DNA of 64,000 nucleotides. Origin: Schistosoma mansoni. Taxonomy: Eukaryota; Platyhelminthes; Trematoda; Strigeidida; Schistosomatidae. Below, in pieces: positions 42,801 to 52,395 of this stretch. The notes beneath the pieces are model-generated. The model searched no databases. It had not been told where the DNA came from and saw only the letters and a program-made list of their open reading frames with translations. The stretch covers positions 434,001-498,000 of the forward strand of contig NW_017386042.1 of NCBI RefSeq assembly GCF_000237925.1, written 5' to 3'. The position numbers were made by a program, and so were the translations under genes. Numbering within the stretch: the first letter of the stretch is position 1; each line of letters starts with the position of its first letter.

Positions 42801-44690
42801 AGGTTGATACATTTACACAATGACTTTAAGATATCAAAATCAATACAGTCAGTATTTCAATATGAATTATAATTACATACTACTAGTTTTATGAAATATT
42901 TTAATTTAACGTGGATAGATAAGTTGTCATCCATACATTCCAATGTTTGAAGGAACATATTAACATAATCTCTGAGATCATTACTTTTATAAATGTTTAA
43001 ACCTTCAACTTCTCAATGTTTATTTACATTTTTGAAGGTCCATGACGATACGTACCTTCAAATTAAGTACTTAGTTATCTATACATTAAGAATTCAAAAT
43101 GATTTTTATAGGTTAATCATTTGATTTTCACTTATTTGAACCTAGGCAAAAACAAGTACCCGATATCCTTCTGTTTGCTTAGTAAAATAGTATTACTAGC
43201 ATCTGCTGAGCAAAGGATTCGAAAACCGCTTTCAAAGTGGCCTTCAAAAACTATCAGAAACCAAAATATTGTGGATACTTTCTTCCTTATTTCTGAAGAT
43301 CACTCGATAATAAATGTCTACTACTCTTTGTTGCCTTCAATCAATAACTCTTGTCAAAAATTTACAATAGAAAACACTAAAGTGTTATTCTGTTAAATGA
43401 ATACACATATGTTAACAAGAGACTGATCAATTGCAGTTCTAAATAACAATGGGAAGATACAAAGAAACAACACCAAGTGAATTAAACTTCACCCCCAGAT
43501 AGCTATCAGGACTCAGTAGCTAAGTGGATAACGAGATGGCGTTTGGATCGAACGGTAGTGGGTCCGAGTCCCAGAATGAGTATCAACTCTGAGATGCAGA
43601 TACATCCAGCTGACGAGTCTCGAATAGGACGAAACGCCCGTCCTGCTAGCCGCGATCCATCTTTGAATGTCTGAATAGTCTTAAATAAAATCATCATAAG
43701 TTCCGAGGATGAGTACTCTTAAAAAGTATCCGAAAATAACTTCAAATAGCTTACTAAATTTTAGTCAGAATTGAAATTAGTTATTTTCTTAAAATTTTAA
43801 TCTCAAATTCTCATCAACGTAATGAAATGTTCTAAATAAAATTAATAAATTAGGGGAATAAGCTTGAACCTCTTTTCAAGTTAAATTAATTACAAAACTG
43901 AACTATCAAATTTCAAGTATAAAAATTTTAGCCTTATCTACAATTCACTGTGAATTTTGGCTTACTGGTTAAACGTTCGCATGAGAAACTGATAGGTCCT
44001 GGGTTTGAATCCAACGGACGAGATTGTGAGTGCATACTGCTGAGGAGTCTCAAAAAAGGATAAAACGGCCTTCCAGTACTGCTCATCTTTCCATAGTGGT
44101 CTAGCTTCAATTGACTCATGGTTTTATTCATTGAAATTACTTTTGAATAGTTCACAATTATAAATCTCACTTATACATTATAGTTAAAGTAATGTTAAAA
44201 GACTAATATTTGAACGAAGAATATTCTTTTCGACAAATTCTCTTCAGGTTCTACAATTATATATCCAAATTAATAATCCGAAAAAATGGCCAGGTTAAAG
44301 GCAAAGTACATCGTTTAAAGCATGTAAATTTAGGAATGTCAAATCAAATAGAATAAAATTGTTAATGTTGATATGACTCATATATATGTTAAGTGGTTAT
44401 AGTGTCAGTATAAACCAATCCTTTTCAACTATTTATAGGGTCAGTAATATTTTGCCGAAGCTTGTCACGCTTAAAGTCCTTCAAATGGCTGAAGTAGTAA
44501 CCATCGGGATAAAGAGACCGGAGCTATGCGTACAGAAGAAATATCTCCAACCCCTGCTCCTCCCCTGGCCAACCGAAGGCCAATTAATCAATAGTAATCT
44601 TAGCTATTGAACGACCTAATTTAACTATTTTACTTACGACCATTCGTAGTCAAATGTAATTGTCTCTATTGTATTTATTCACAAATCTTT

Positions 44691-44725
<35 letters not shown>

Positions 44726-45582
44726 GGTTAAACGTCATCATTAATCTCCCTTATACATGATTCATTCACTTTGCATTGATCCCTCCTTATTACGTCTTAC
44801 TAATTTTTGGCACAATACAGTCTTCCATTAAGCATTTGATAGAATTGTAATTGCACTATCATATCTCTCTCACCCTATCTGACCCATATATATTCTGATC
44901 ATGGATCTTAAAATTTCACAGTTAACCTTCTATATGAGTTATATCAACACTAAGAATTTTATTCTATTTCGTTTGACAATCCTGAATTTGCATACTGTAA
45001 ACGATGTAGTTTGCCTTTAACCTGGCCAACTTCTTCGAATTAATAATTTGAATCTATAACTAGTAACTGCAGTAAATTAATCGAAAAGAATATTCTTCGT
45101 TCAAATATTAATCTTTTCTTAAATATGATGGGGATCTTTAAACGATGAAAATAATATTTTCATAAACAAATATAAAATAATTTTTTATATAGTTGAAATC
45201 ATGAGTCAATTGAAGCTAAACCACCATGAAAAAACCTGGAAGCATTGAACGGACGTTTCGTCTTTTGTGGGACTCCTCAGCAGTGCTCATCGACGATCCC
45301 ATCTCGCGAGATCGAAACACAGATCTATCAGTCTAACTCGCAAACGCTTAACCACCAGATCACTGAGCCAGCCGGCATCCAACCGTGTTAATATCTAACT
45401 TCAACCAATCCAAAATAATCTCCACCAAAATCCCCTTTTGATAATTATAAAATAAATTGAATAATATTTAAAAAAATTATAAATAATTTTATAGTAAAAT
45501 AATTTACCTGATTCTCTTCATCTATATCAACTGATAAAATATGATTATAATTATTATTATTGTTTAAGTGTACAGATTTCAT
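36203..45582 (-). CDS. Candidate two-exon gene, Asn/Ser-rich protein of unknown function
   Basis: Proposed exons: 45582-45508 (25 codons) and 36895-36203 (230 codons plus stop), with an 8612-nt intron and phase 0 at the junction. The long second exon is the strongest evidence. It opens right after an acceptor (TTTTATTTTAG) with LPKSPLDLLHQTCERLLNE, then a polar, Asn-rich region and a hydrophobic stretch (ISYFLSYLSLLKCLH) near its end. SPLDLLHQTC recalls the SPLxLLxxTC motif near the N-terminus of Sp/Btd and NocA zinc-finger proteins, but no zinc finger is seen. The protein is not identified. The exon could also splice onward before its stop (for example at the GTGAAG near 36216). Confidence 0.45.
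36938..36964. repeat. TAA trinucleotide microsatellite
   Basis: TAA run just upstream of the candidate exon's acceptor. Confidence 0.85.
36965..38186. other. Intron of the candidate gene, nothing recognised
   Basis: AT-rich sequence without coding signal. Confidence 0.35.
38187..38415 (-). mobile_element. Family B element (copy B4)
   Basis: Minus-strand copy with head, hammerhead segment (38243-38290) and tail. Stem I strands fit the family, but the core has GAGAC in place of GAAAC, so it is probably inactive. A lone copy of the family's terminal motif (TCAGAAGGGGTTTTGTGGAG) lies at about 38489-38508. Confidence 0.75.
38855..39215. mobile_element. Family A element, inverted tail plus unit
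   Basis: 38855-38985 is a minus-strand family A tail. 38985-39215 is a plus-strand piece that starts with the tail end (ACAATACCAAGTGAATTAAA) and runs straight into the head (ACTCAGTAGCTAAGTGGATA, with B-box-like GGGTTCGAATCTC) and a hammerhead at 39126-39184. The core has GAGAC instead of GAAAC. The tail-to-head order matches a tandem or circular unit. Confidence 0.75.
39216..41087. other. No gene recognised
   Basis: AT-rich. Contains a short TA run near 39963-39975 and an ATT run near 40868-40888. 40050-40110 weakly resembles the repeat at 2661 and 35023. Confidence 0.35.
41088..41185 (+). mobile_element. Family B element, 3' part (copy B5)
   Basis: Starts inside the unit (ATGGATGCGCACTGCTCAGG) and keeps the hammerhead segment (41096-41142) and tail. 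The core reads CUCAGGA and is therefore changed at an invariant base. Confidence 0.7.
41186..43419. other. No gene recognised
   Basis: AT-rich intron-like sequence. The 91-codon open frame at 43121-43396 shows no recognisable motif and is not called. Confidence 0.35.
43420..43690 (+). mobile_element. Family A element with tail-to-head junction
   Basis: Begins with the end of a family A tail (GACTGATCAATTGCAGTTCT ... CACCAAGTGAATTAAACTTC) and passes without a break into a head (ACTCAGTAGCTAAGTGGATA) and hammerhead. This is more than one repeat unit in head-to-tail order. Confidence 0.78.
43596..43646 (+). ncRNA. Hammerhead ribozyme, core intact but stem I cut (family A)
   Basis: CTGACGA, GAAAC and the cleavage GTC are present. 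About ten bases of the 3' strand of stem I (GATTCCACTG in other copies) are missing, which should weaken stem I and its loop contacts. Confidence 0.6.
43945..44130 (+). mobile_element. Family B element (copy B6), degenerate
   Basis: Head with B-box-like GGGTTTGAATCC, a decayed hammerhead (GATAAAAC, and CCTTCC at the cleavage site), and tail GGTCTAGCTTCAATTGACTC. Confidence 0.65.
44191..45122. repeat. Element with long diverged inverted repeats
   Basis: 44191-44405 and about 44920-45122 are inverted copies: both hold TTTGAACGAAGAATATTCTT, GGCCAGGTTAAAGGCAAA and AATAGAATAAAATT in the mirrored order, at roughly 80% identity. The interior has an ATT microsatellite (44692-44724) and a G+C-richer block (44500-44580). 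It looks like an old non-autonomous DNA transposon. Confidence 0.55.
44692..44724. repeat. ATT trinucleotide microsatellite
   Basis: ATT run inside the element at 44191-45122. Confidence 0.9.
45190..45465 (-). mobile_element. Family B element (copy B7), both termini visible
   Basis: Minus-strand copy whose 5' end carries TTATCAAAAGGGGATTTTGG, the inverted partner of the motif at the 3' end of other copies. Head, hammerhead (45242-45286) and tail follow. It sits about 40 bp from the donor of the candidate exon at 45508. Confidence 0.75.
45242..45286 (-). ncRNA. Hammerhead ribozyme, core intact (family B)
   Basis: CTGAGGA and GAAAC are both present. The cleavage triplet is GTT instead of GTC, which the NUH rule still allows. 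Stem I GCACTG/CAATGC has one mismatch. Stem II is shortened (GTC/GAC). Confidence 0.55.
45508..45582 (-). CDS. Exon 1 of the candidate Asn-rich gene
   Basis: ATG at 45582 begins MKSVHLNNNNNYNHILSVDI and ends DEENQ at donor GTAAAT. A stop lies about 15 codons upstream in frame. It joins to LPKSPLDLL in phase. A short exon in AT-rich sequence could be coincidence, so this is an inference from phase and position. Confidence 0.38.
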
Positions 45583-46014
45583 TGATTTTTCTTTTTTAAA
45601 ATAAAATAAGAAAGTGCCGAATTATTTCATAAATAAATGTAACTCTATTTACACATGTGGATATAGATGGATATGGATAGTTTTGAATGATTTCAATTAT
45701 TCGTTTATATAAACAATAATTCACATTTAACAAAACAAACAAACAAAAGAACCCAATGATAATTGTGTGTGTATATATATATATATGTAGATTTTTTTTT
45801 TGTTTTTTTAAGTTGCGGTTAATTTATATTTTAGACCAATCAGATTATCGAAATAGATTTTTGTTTTTTCTAATTAAATTTTGATTGGTTCCACAAATAT
45901 TGTTTTTTCATTTTTTTTCTTCAGAGATTTTATTATTTGCGTAGTTTATTTAAAACAAATAAAAAATACTTTAGATCATTATTATACAATAAGAAAATTT
46001 TGTCAATTTTTTTT
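45583..46014. promoter_or_regulatory. Possible 5' region of the candidate gene
   Basis: Very AT-rich with T and A runs and a TA run near 45773-45786. No specific promoter element can be supported. Confidence 0.2.
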
Positions 46015-46500
46015 CTGTAGGTGGTTTTCTTAGATGGTCACACCCAAAGCCTTTGACTTAAAGGTCTGACCCACACTGCAGTGGAGCATCGTAAGCAAAT
46101 GCAGTACCATGGAGCCGGTGACCAATAATTGGTTCATACGCCATTTATTCCCTCAGGATACTAGAGCTCATGCGGATCATCAGTTTGGAATCAGGGTTTT
46201 TCAACTCCACTATGTAAATCCTCCGTATCTACCAAACTAGTTAAAGCGCTGGACATTCGCTTTTCGTCCTCTCAATTTCGTAAACAACATCCTCTCCACG
46301 AGAAGGCTGTGAGTAGGACTTACCTGGCAGAGGCCACATACGCGTGGTCATTTGAGAGCATTTTGAGAGACAGGGTGGCTCCTCCCCACTCTTGACCGTA
46401 CCAGGACATTTTGGGGCAAGGTGGATCGCGTGTGTGGCGTACATATATCTGGTGCCTCCTTGTACCAATATTTATGTGTTCAAATAAATAAATAGATAAT
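46015..46500. mobile_element. Family C long form, left tail missing (copy C4)
   Basis: Same two-part layout as 56135-56792: an inverted left body (GGTTTTCTTAGATGGTCACA ... ATCAGGGTTTTTCAACTCC), a right body (GGACATTCGCTTTTCGTCCT ... GTACCAGGACATTTTGGGGC) and the tail CCTTGTACCAATATTTATGT plus AAATAAATAAAT. The shared layout shows that the two bodies travel as one element. Confidence 0.65.
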
Positions 46501-46611
46501 AAAAATATATATAGGAAAAACTAAGCTTGTGATACAATGAAAATTGGATAATGTCATCTGCTTTATTAAGTACATTTTCTACGAAAATAAACTATAAACT
46601 CAACTACATTC

Positions 46612-46840
46612 ATTTGTTATTGTTTTACTTGTATCTTCTCATTGTTATCCAGGACTGCAATTCATCAGTCACTTATTGGCATATTTACATACTGTGCGTA
46701 TAGCATCGATATAGCCTTAATTCACAAGCATTATAAGCAGAGATGGATAGTAGCCCGCAGTGGAATTTATGACGTGCGTTTCGTCCCATTTTGGACTCGT
46801 CAGCTAAATGTACCTGCATCTCAACTACATTTCTTAAAAT
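46612..46840 (-). mobile_element. Family A element (minus strand)
   Basis: 46612-46740 is the tail and 46756-46818 the hammerhead. The head is absent beyond TACCTGCATCTCAAC. The core is intact. Confidence 0.75.
46756..46818 (-). ncRNA. Hammerhead ribozyme with compensatory stem I changes (family A)
   Basis: CTGACGA, GAAAC and GTC are present. Inner stem I reads ATTTAG with ATAAAT where other copies have ATCCAG with CTGGAT: two C-G pairs have become U-A pairs on both sides. Outer GCAG/CTGC is kept. Stem II is GTCC/GGAC with a slightly larger loop. Confidence 0.65.
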
Positions 46841-49329
46841 GATAATTTCAGAGATCCTTACCTATTGTAATTCTTCCCTAACTCATTTACTTTTTTCATT
46901 GAGATCAATCATTTTGAGCACATTTGTGATATACAACTGTAACTTTGGTTGTATAAAACCAATATAATCCAGGTTTCAATTGTGTTTCGTATTATTCCCA
47001 AATATCAGTTTATAATTATTAAATAAAGTTGATCATTTATATTTCCTGTTTACTTTTATATCGATTTAAATAAATATTAACGATTCTCCTGAGTATATTT
47101 GTTATTCAATATTACTAACCGAACCTGGAAATAAATTCTTTGAGAATCAACCAATGTATGTAGTACTTTATCAGAGAACTTCAAGTCAGTTTTGCACTTT
47201 GTTCGACTTATATAGAAAGCATACAAGATGACCTTGACTTTTTGATATAACAAATCTACAGCAGATTTTACAGCTCTATAACGATCCTTGACAAATGACC
47301 CCACTTTTTGTATCTGTCACTATCAGTCTTAATTGAACTAATGTCCAAATTAAATTATTTCTTTTCATGTTTTCGTTATTAAACGTCCATTGCCATTGTA
47401 AAATCCTATTGAAACAGTCTGTAACAGTATAAATTATATGAGTCAAACTATTTCATTTGCTTGCCTTCGCTTATACTGTAAGTAGAAGGAAAACCCCTTC
47501 TATTTCAGGAAAACTAAATTCTCTCTCTAATCAAATTTACTGAGGAATAGTCGAGAAATACTGAATGAGCATTTCCATCATGCATTTCATATAGCTTTCA
47601 AACTGTCCTTAACTTGATTCAAGATTTTACAACCTAGCAAATTATATGTGATATGTGGCTTATATTTATTAACTTTATTTTACAGATTCCCGTAATCATC
47701 TATTGTTATAGTTTCGTCGTATTTTTCAGTCTACATATTTCTTTCAGTCCTAATTAAAAAGTAATCACAGTGACATTATAATTCATGGACGACCTTTGAG
47801 CGACGCTAAAGTGACCCTGATAACGTCCACCTACTTACTAGTTCTAGATAAGGGTTATAAGCCTATGTAAGGGACAAGAATTATGATTTACAGTTTATGG
47901 TTAGGGTTGAGAACTAGATTTAGGGTTTTCATAACGTACTGACATCAGCTATAATCCCAAAACTCTATTTAGTCAAATTGATGAATGAATTTCGCGCCAA
48001 AATCCGAGACCTGTTATCCTAAATCTGATTGGTTCGTTTACAAATTATAGTCTTGTCGTAATCAATAGTCTCACTACTTTTAACCAATTCAATATTAATA
48101 GCACCCGAATCCAATAATCGTTACAGAAACCTAGAACATAACTTTGAACAAGAATGATTAGATCATGATTGCCAGAAATATCCAAACAGATCACAACATC
48201 GAATTCATGAAGCGAATAAGTCGTTTGAGAAAAATAATTTGCCAATTTTATAAACTTCGGGTAACTAATAAAACGTTTGCACGCGTCAACGTCACGAACC
48301 ACAAAGAAACATACTATCCTTTAACGCTACCGAATATGCAAAAATGATGCACGTTCCGCCCTTAGTGCAAAAGTCTAATTTGTTGCGATGGTCGGTAGAA
48401 GGAATTTTAAGTGGGCACATGGGATGTTTCCAGTCTTGTTTACAAAAAATACACTAGATGATATAAATTTATTTGTAAACTTTATCAAAGTCGAAATTTC
48501 TCTGCAAGTAACCACATCAGAAGATTCATTATTCATACTAAAAGTTGTATATCTCTAAAATAAAAACATAAACAAGCACTGTTATACATAGGTATATCAT
48601 TTATACACCCACTCAGTCCTTTATTTATTCATTTACTATCTTAATGACTGAATAACTCAACTGGCTATTCATTTACTTACTAACACCTGAGTATAAATTC
48701 AAACAGTCAGTCACCTAGTGAATCACTAATTATGTGGCTGACCATATCTTTGTTTACAGACAATTTGATGCTTCTGCGATAAATGAATATAAAGAAACAA
48801 CTATAATTATTTCTGTACAAACGAGAAGAACTTTTGTTTTTCTCAATAATAAATTATGAAATGATTTAGAAAATCAGTCAGTCGTCAGTCATTATAAACA
48901 CAGAGCCCGATACAGATGAACCTTGACTCAGGTTGGCTTGTCAGACAATAGGGTGGATATAACTGGAAAAATTGAAAAAATGACTGAAATAATTTAGTGA
49001 CTGTGACAAAAAGGAAGACTAAATACCAGGAATATAGTTCATAATTACAGATTGGAAAGTTTTAGTCGAGCATCAGTTAGTATCCCTGTGTTCTAAAACC
49101 TGAGGGGTACTGAATATTTGATCAATGTGTATAGCAACAGATATGAAACGAAACTTGTTTTCCTGATCTTGCTCATCAGGAGCCGTAGTCTATTGTCGAA
49201 AGATTTTAGAGACTATGTCAGTCAATCTGATCCGATCTTGGTTACTACAAGAAGGCATCACACCTTTCTTGTTAACTGGGATGGTGAGCAGTCGAAAACA
49301 ATGAGATGGGATTGCATTTAGCTCCCAAC
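46841..49329. other. No gene recognised
   Basis: Contains the E2F-like palindrome noted at 47992-48003 and GGTTAGGGTTGAG-type sequence near 47900. The short open frames are not convincing. Confidence 0.35.
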
Positions 49330-49900
49330 CTCTAACTAGTATCTCATCAGTTTGGCTCTAAATACTGGAACACTATCCTTAAAGATCTCCAGGGTAAAAT
49401 AATCAGAGCCTGATGCCCTCTCTTTCTTTCTGCTGGATATGATCTTTTGAACTTCTGAGATAGCGGAATTGTGTCGACTTCTCAGTTAGGTTGTTCGAAT
49501 GTAGTGGGTTACTAGAGAGTAACCTGAAGCCAGTTGATCTGTCCTCTAAAGTGTTTCCCTCATCTTTCAATCTCTTTAAACTTGATGGTTTTGTCTTTTC
49601 GTCTTTTTCCAAGGTGGTCTTTTGAACATCTGCGCTTTTATTACCTGTTTCCTTGATGAATCGGGATATTTATCCAGTGTCATCCACAGCTATTACGTTT
49701 CCCATCTCTTTTGACTTCGTTCCCGACCACTATTCATGTTCATCTAGTAAGGTTTTTGTTAGTCTACGTTTTGGTAGTCATAACTCTTCGTGGTTCTTTG
49801 GGTCTACCGTGATGAGTTTTTGAGCATTTATCAATTCAGTAGATGGTACCGCAATTCTCAATTCTTATCTAACATTTTGATTTAAACTTTTCAGATATAA
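49330..49900 (-). mobile_element. RTE LINE fragment, endonuclease-RT linker
   Basis: Minus-strand translation has KSKEMGNVIAVDDTG and FIKETGNKSADVQKTTLEKD. These align with [14 protein letters not shown] and [20 protein letters not shown] of the LINE at 18937-22400. Broken by stops. Confidence 0.5.
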
Positions 49901-50364
49901 TCGGTAAGTTTATAGCTTTTTGTACATCACTCTGGTCTTCCTCAAGATTAACTGTTCCTCTATTATCCATTAGATGCTTAGCTGATCTTTTCCTGATACT
50001 AACTAATCACTGTCATCTATAGTAAAACCTACCTAAATGCAAATAATACTTAACTATCATTTAGAAAACTAAATTACTGTATGTATAGCAATTCTATGAA
50101 TACTATACTTAAATAAGCTATTCCTACTATTACCGTCTCCTTAGTTTATAATTGTATGAAAGTATTCATATCTTTGCTATTAAATAGATACGCTTATAAA
50201 TTTATTCTTTATAAGTCTCTTCAGAAGTTTTTATGCATTAAGTATAATGTATAATGAATGAATTTCGGATTTCAAATCGAGATCTGTATTCATAAACTTA
50301 TGTATTCATTATAGTAGACTGTATTAGTGACATAAATGTTTTAATGTTTATATTACACACAAAT
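49901..50364. other. No gene recognised
   Basis: AT-rich sequence without coding signal. Confidence 0.35.
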
Positions 50365-50404
50365 CTGAGGAGTCCCATAATAGGACGAAACGGCCGTCCA
50401 GTGC
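50365..50404 (+). ncRNA. Hammerhead core without 5' stem I strand (family B)
   Basis: CTGAGGA, GAAAC, ACGGCCGT and GTC are all present, but the GCACTG strand that should precede them is replaced by unrelated sequence. It should not self-cleave alone. Confidence 0.5.
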
Positions 50405-50500
50405 TTCCAGGTTTGCCATGGTGGTCTAGCTTCAATTGATTCATGATCTCATCCATAAAATTACAAAAAAATCTTCACGAAACCCCCTTCTGATAATGAC
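50365..50500 (+). mobile_element. Family B element, 3' part (copy B8)
   Basis: Starts exactly at the ribozyme core and runs to the terminal motif (CACGAAACCCCCTTCTGATA), the inverted partner of the 5' terminus. Confidence 0.72.
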
Positions 50501-52279
50501 TCAATATACATTTGGTTTTGAGATCCTTGATGACAGGATCATCATTCGATTTACAAACAAACAAAAAAAGAAAACTTAACTACTCCATTTTCAACTTATA
50601 TCTTAACAGAAGATGTTTACATTCTGGTTTAATCTTACTTAGTTGAAAAAGTAATCAACTAGTCTGAAACTCTTAGTTACTAAGTCAACAAAAAAACAAA
50701 AAAATAATTTTTTTGTATCGTTTAATTAAAAGCAAATATTCTATTGGTAAATATCAAAATGGTTTAAAATCACAAGTCACTTTTGAAAATGAAAAAAATT
50801 TTCTGATGATAACAATCTTAATTAGCATCATTTTTGTTGTGTTTTTTTGTTTTTACATAATAGAAATTTCAGTTACCATACAAAATATTGTTCATTCAAC
50901 TATTCCGAATAGAGAGAGGTGGGTGTTTGTTTGTTTGTTTTTATTCTGATAAATAAAAAAATGTATTATATTTTGAAAAAGAAAACAATGGACAAAAAAA
51001 TTTTAGATACTATATGGTTCTGAGCCCTAACATCAGCGAGAAGACCAATAAATCGTAATATAAATATATGCGGTTAATTGATTTCAAATTTCAACTCCAC
51101 CAAGTTTTATCTAACTATGATTATAAACAGTACTGAAGCATCAAAAGTATACCAGTAGTGACTTATTAGTTCAACTCCGGATAAAAACTAACAATGGAAA
51201 GTTATAATTCACAACTATGACTTTTCTACAAATTACAAACACGAAATAATAATAGTCCAATGTCCAACTGAATTTCGTTTCTAACCAGCTTCTTATTACA
51301 TATTACACAATTTTCCTAATATATTGTTGTAAGATAATCTGAGGTAATTCACTTTTCAAGTGACTTATTCAAAGCATGCATTTCTTTATGAACTCCTTTC
51401 ATTAAGTTAAGCCATTTGATGAATAACTTTTCAAACTTAGTTCAACAAATCCAATTGATTCATCAAATACAGATCTCTATAAACCGAAACATTCATTTAG
51501 ACTCATATTATAAATGCCTAAATATACCTTTCAGTCATGATTTGGAGTTCATTTTGAAAGCATAATGCAACACTTGCTATTTAATTTATCGAAAATTATA
51601 TCTGCAAAATTATGAAATTATGGTGAATTTAAGTACTGACATACCATTTTACGGTGAAATATGTTATTCGATCACTAATACCTATGAATAATATGCCTAA
51701 TAATTTTTAATGTTTCTCAACGTCTACGTGAATGTATGTATGAGATAGACTCATTGAATACAGGAGAACAACTGGATCAACTTCTTGGGTGTTCAAGAAA
51801 ATCAGATAGTTGATGGGTAAACGAATACATATACAAATACAAATGTATATAAAATAAGTGAAAATACACATGAACACACATACACACAATTGTAGCATCA
51901 TGTAACATAGATGATAAACACAAACTCTAATATTATACTACTGAAAAAGACACAAATGAAATTTGATAGTTTGTTTTTTCTCTATGAAAACAAACAACAA
52001 TCATTTAGAATACAAATAATATTTACTTTCGGTTATCCTACATCAATCTCCTTGTTAGACAGTTTATATTCAATTGAACAATGTTCTTATAACTTCTTAT
52101 CCTTTTCTTAAATAACAAGGATGTTGGGTTTATCAATGTTATGTACATAATAATGTTTACAAACAGTTAAATTTGGAAGTTACGTAACAATGTACAAATT
52201 GTTTAGATAATTAGAAATAATGAAATGTATATAAGTAATATAAACAATGAGTTTAAACTATCTATATAAATCTATAATT
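50501..52279. other. No gene recognised
   Basis: AT-rich. The open frame near 50713-50949 has a hydrophobic stretch (ITILISIIFVVFFCFYII) but cannot be tied to a neighbouring gene. Confidence 0.35.
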
Positions 52280-52395
52280 CCAATAGTTGAGATCATGAGT
52301 CAATTGAAACTAGACCACCATTGAAAACCTAGAAGCACTCGATGGCCGTTTCGTCCTATTGCGGGAATACTCAGCAGTGCGCGTTGCTGATCCAT
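52280..52395 (-). mobile_element. Family B element, 3' part (copy B9)
   Basis: Tail plus a decayed hammerhead (CTGAGTA in the core), directly next to the LINE fragment that follows. Confidence 0.6.

Noticed and set aside
43121-43396. 91-codon open frame
   Set aside because: No motif, no splice signals in keeping and no family similarity; expected by chance in a 64-kb window.
22287-44724. CRISPR array
   Set aside because: The repeats are trinucleotide microsatellites and dispersed retroelements in a eukaryotic genome; no spaced direct repeats.
47890-47930. Interstitial telomere repeat
   Set aside because: Only two isolated TTAGGG-like motifs, not a tandem array.
50365-50404. Family B copy B8 truncated at the ribozyme cleavage point
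   Set aside because: The copy starts at the core, about 30 nt before the predicted cleavage site, so its left end was not made by hammerhead self-cleavage.
50713-50949. Possible missing N-terminal TMEM39 exon (hydrophobic, ends NIVHSTIPNRERW)
   Set aside because: No ATG or acceptor at its start, its best donor is in the wrong phase for the exon at 54210, and sequence similarity is not convincing.
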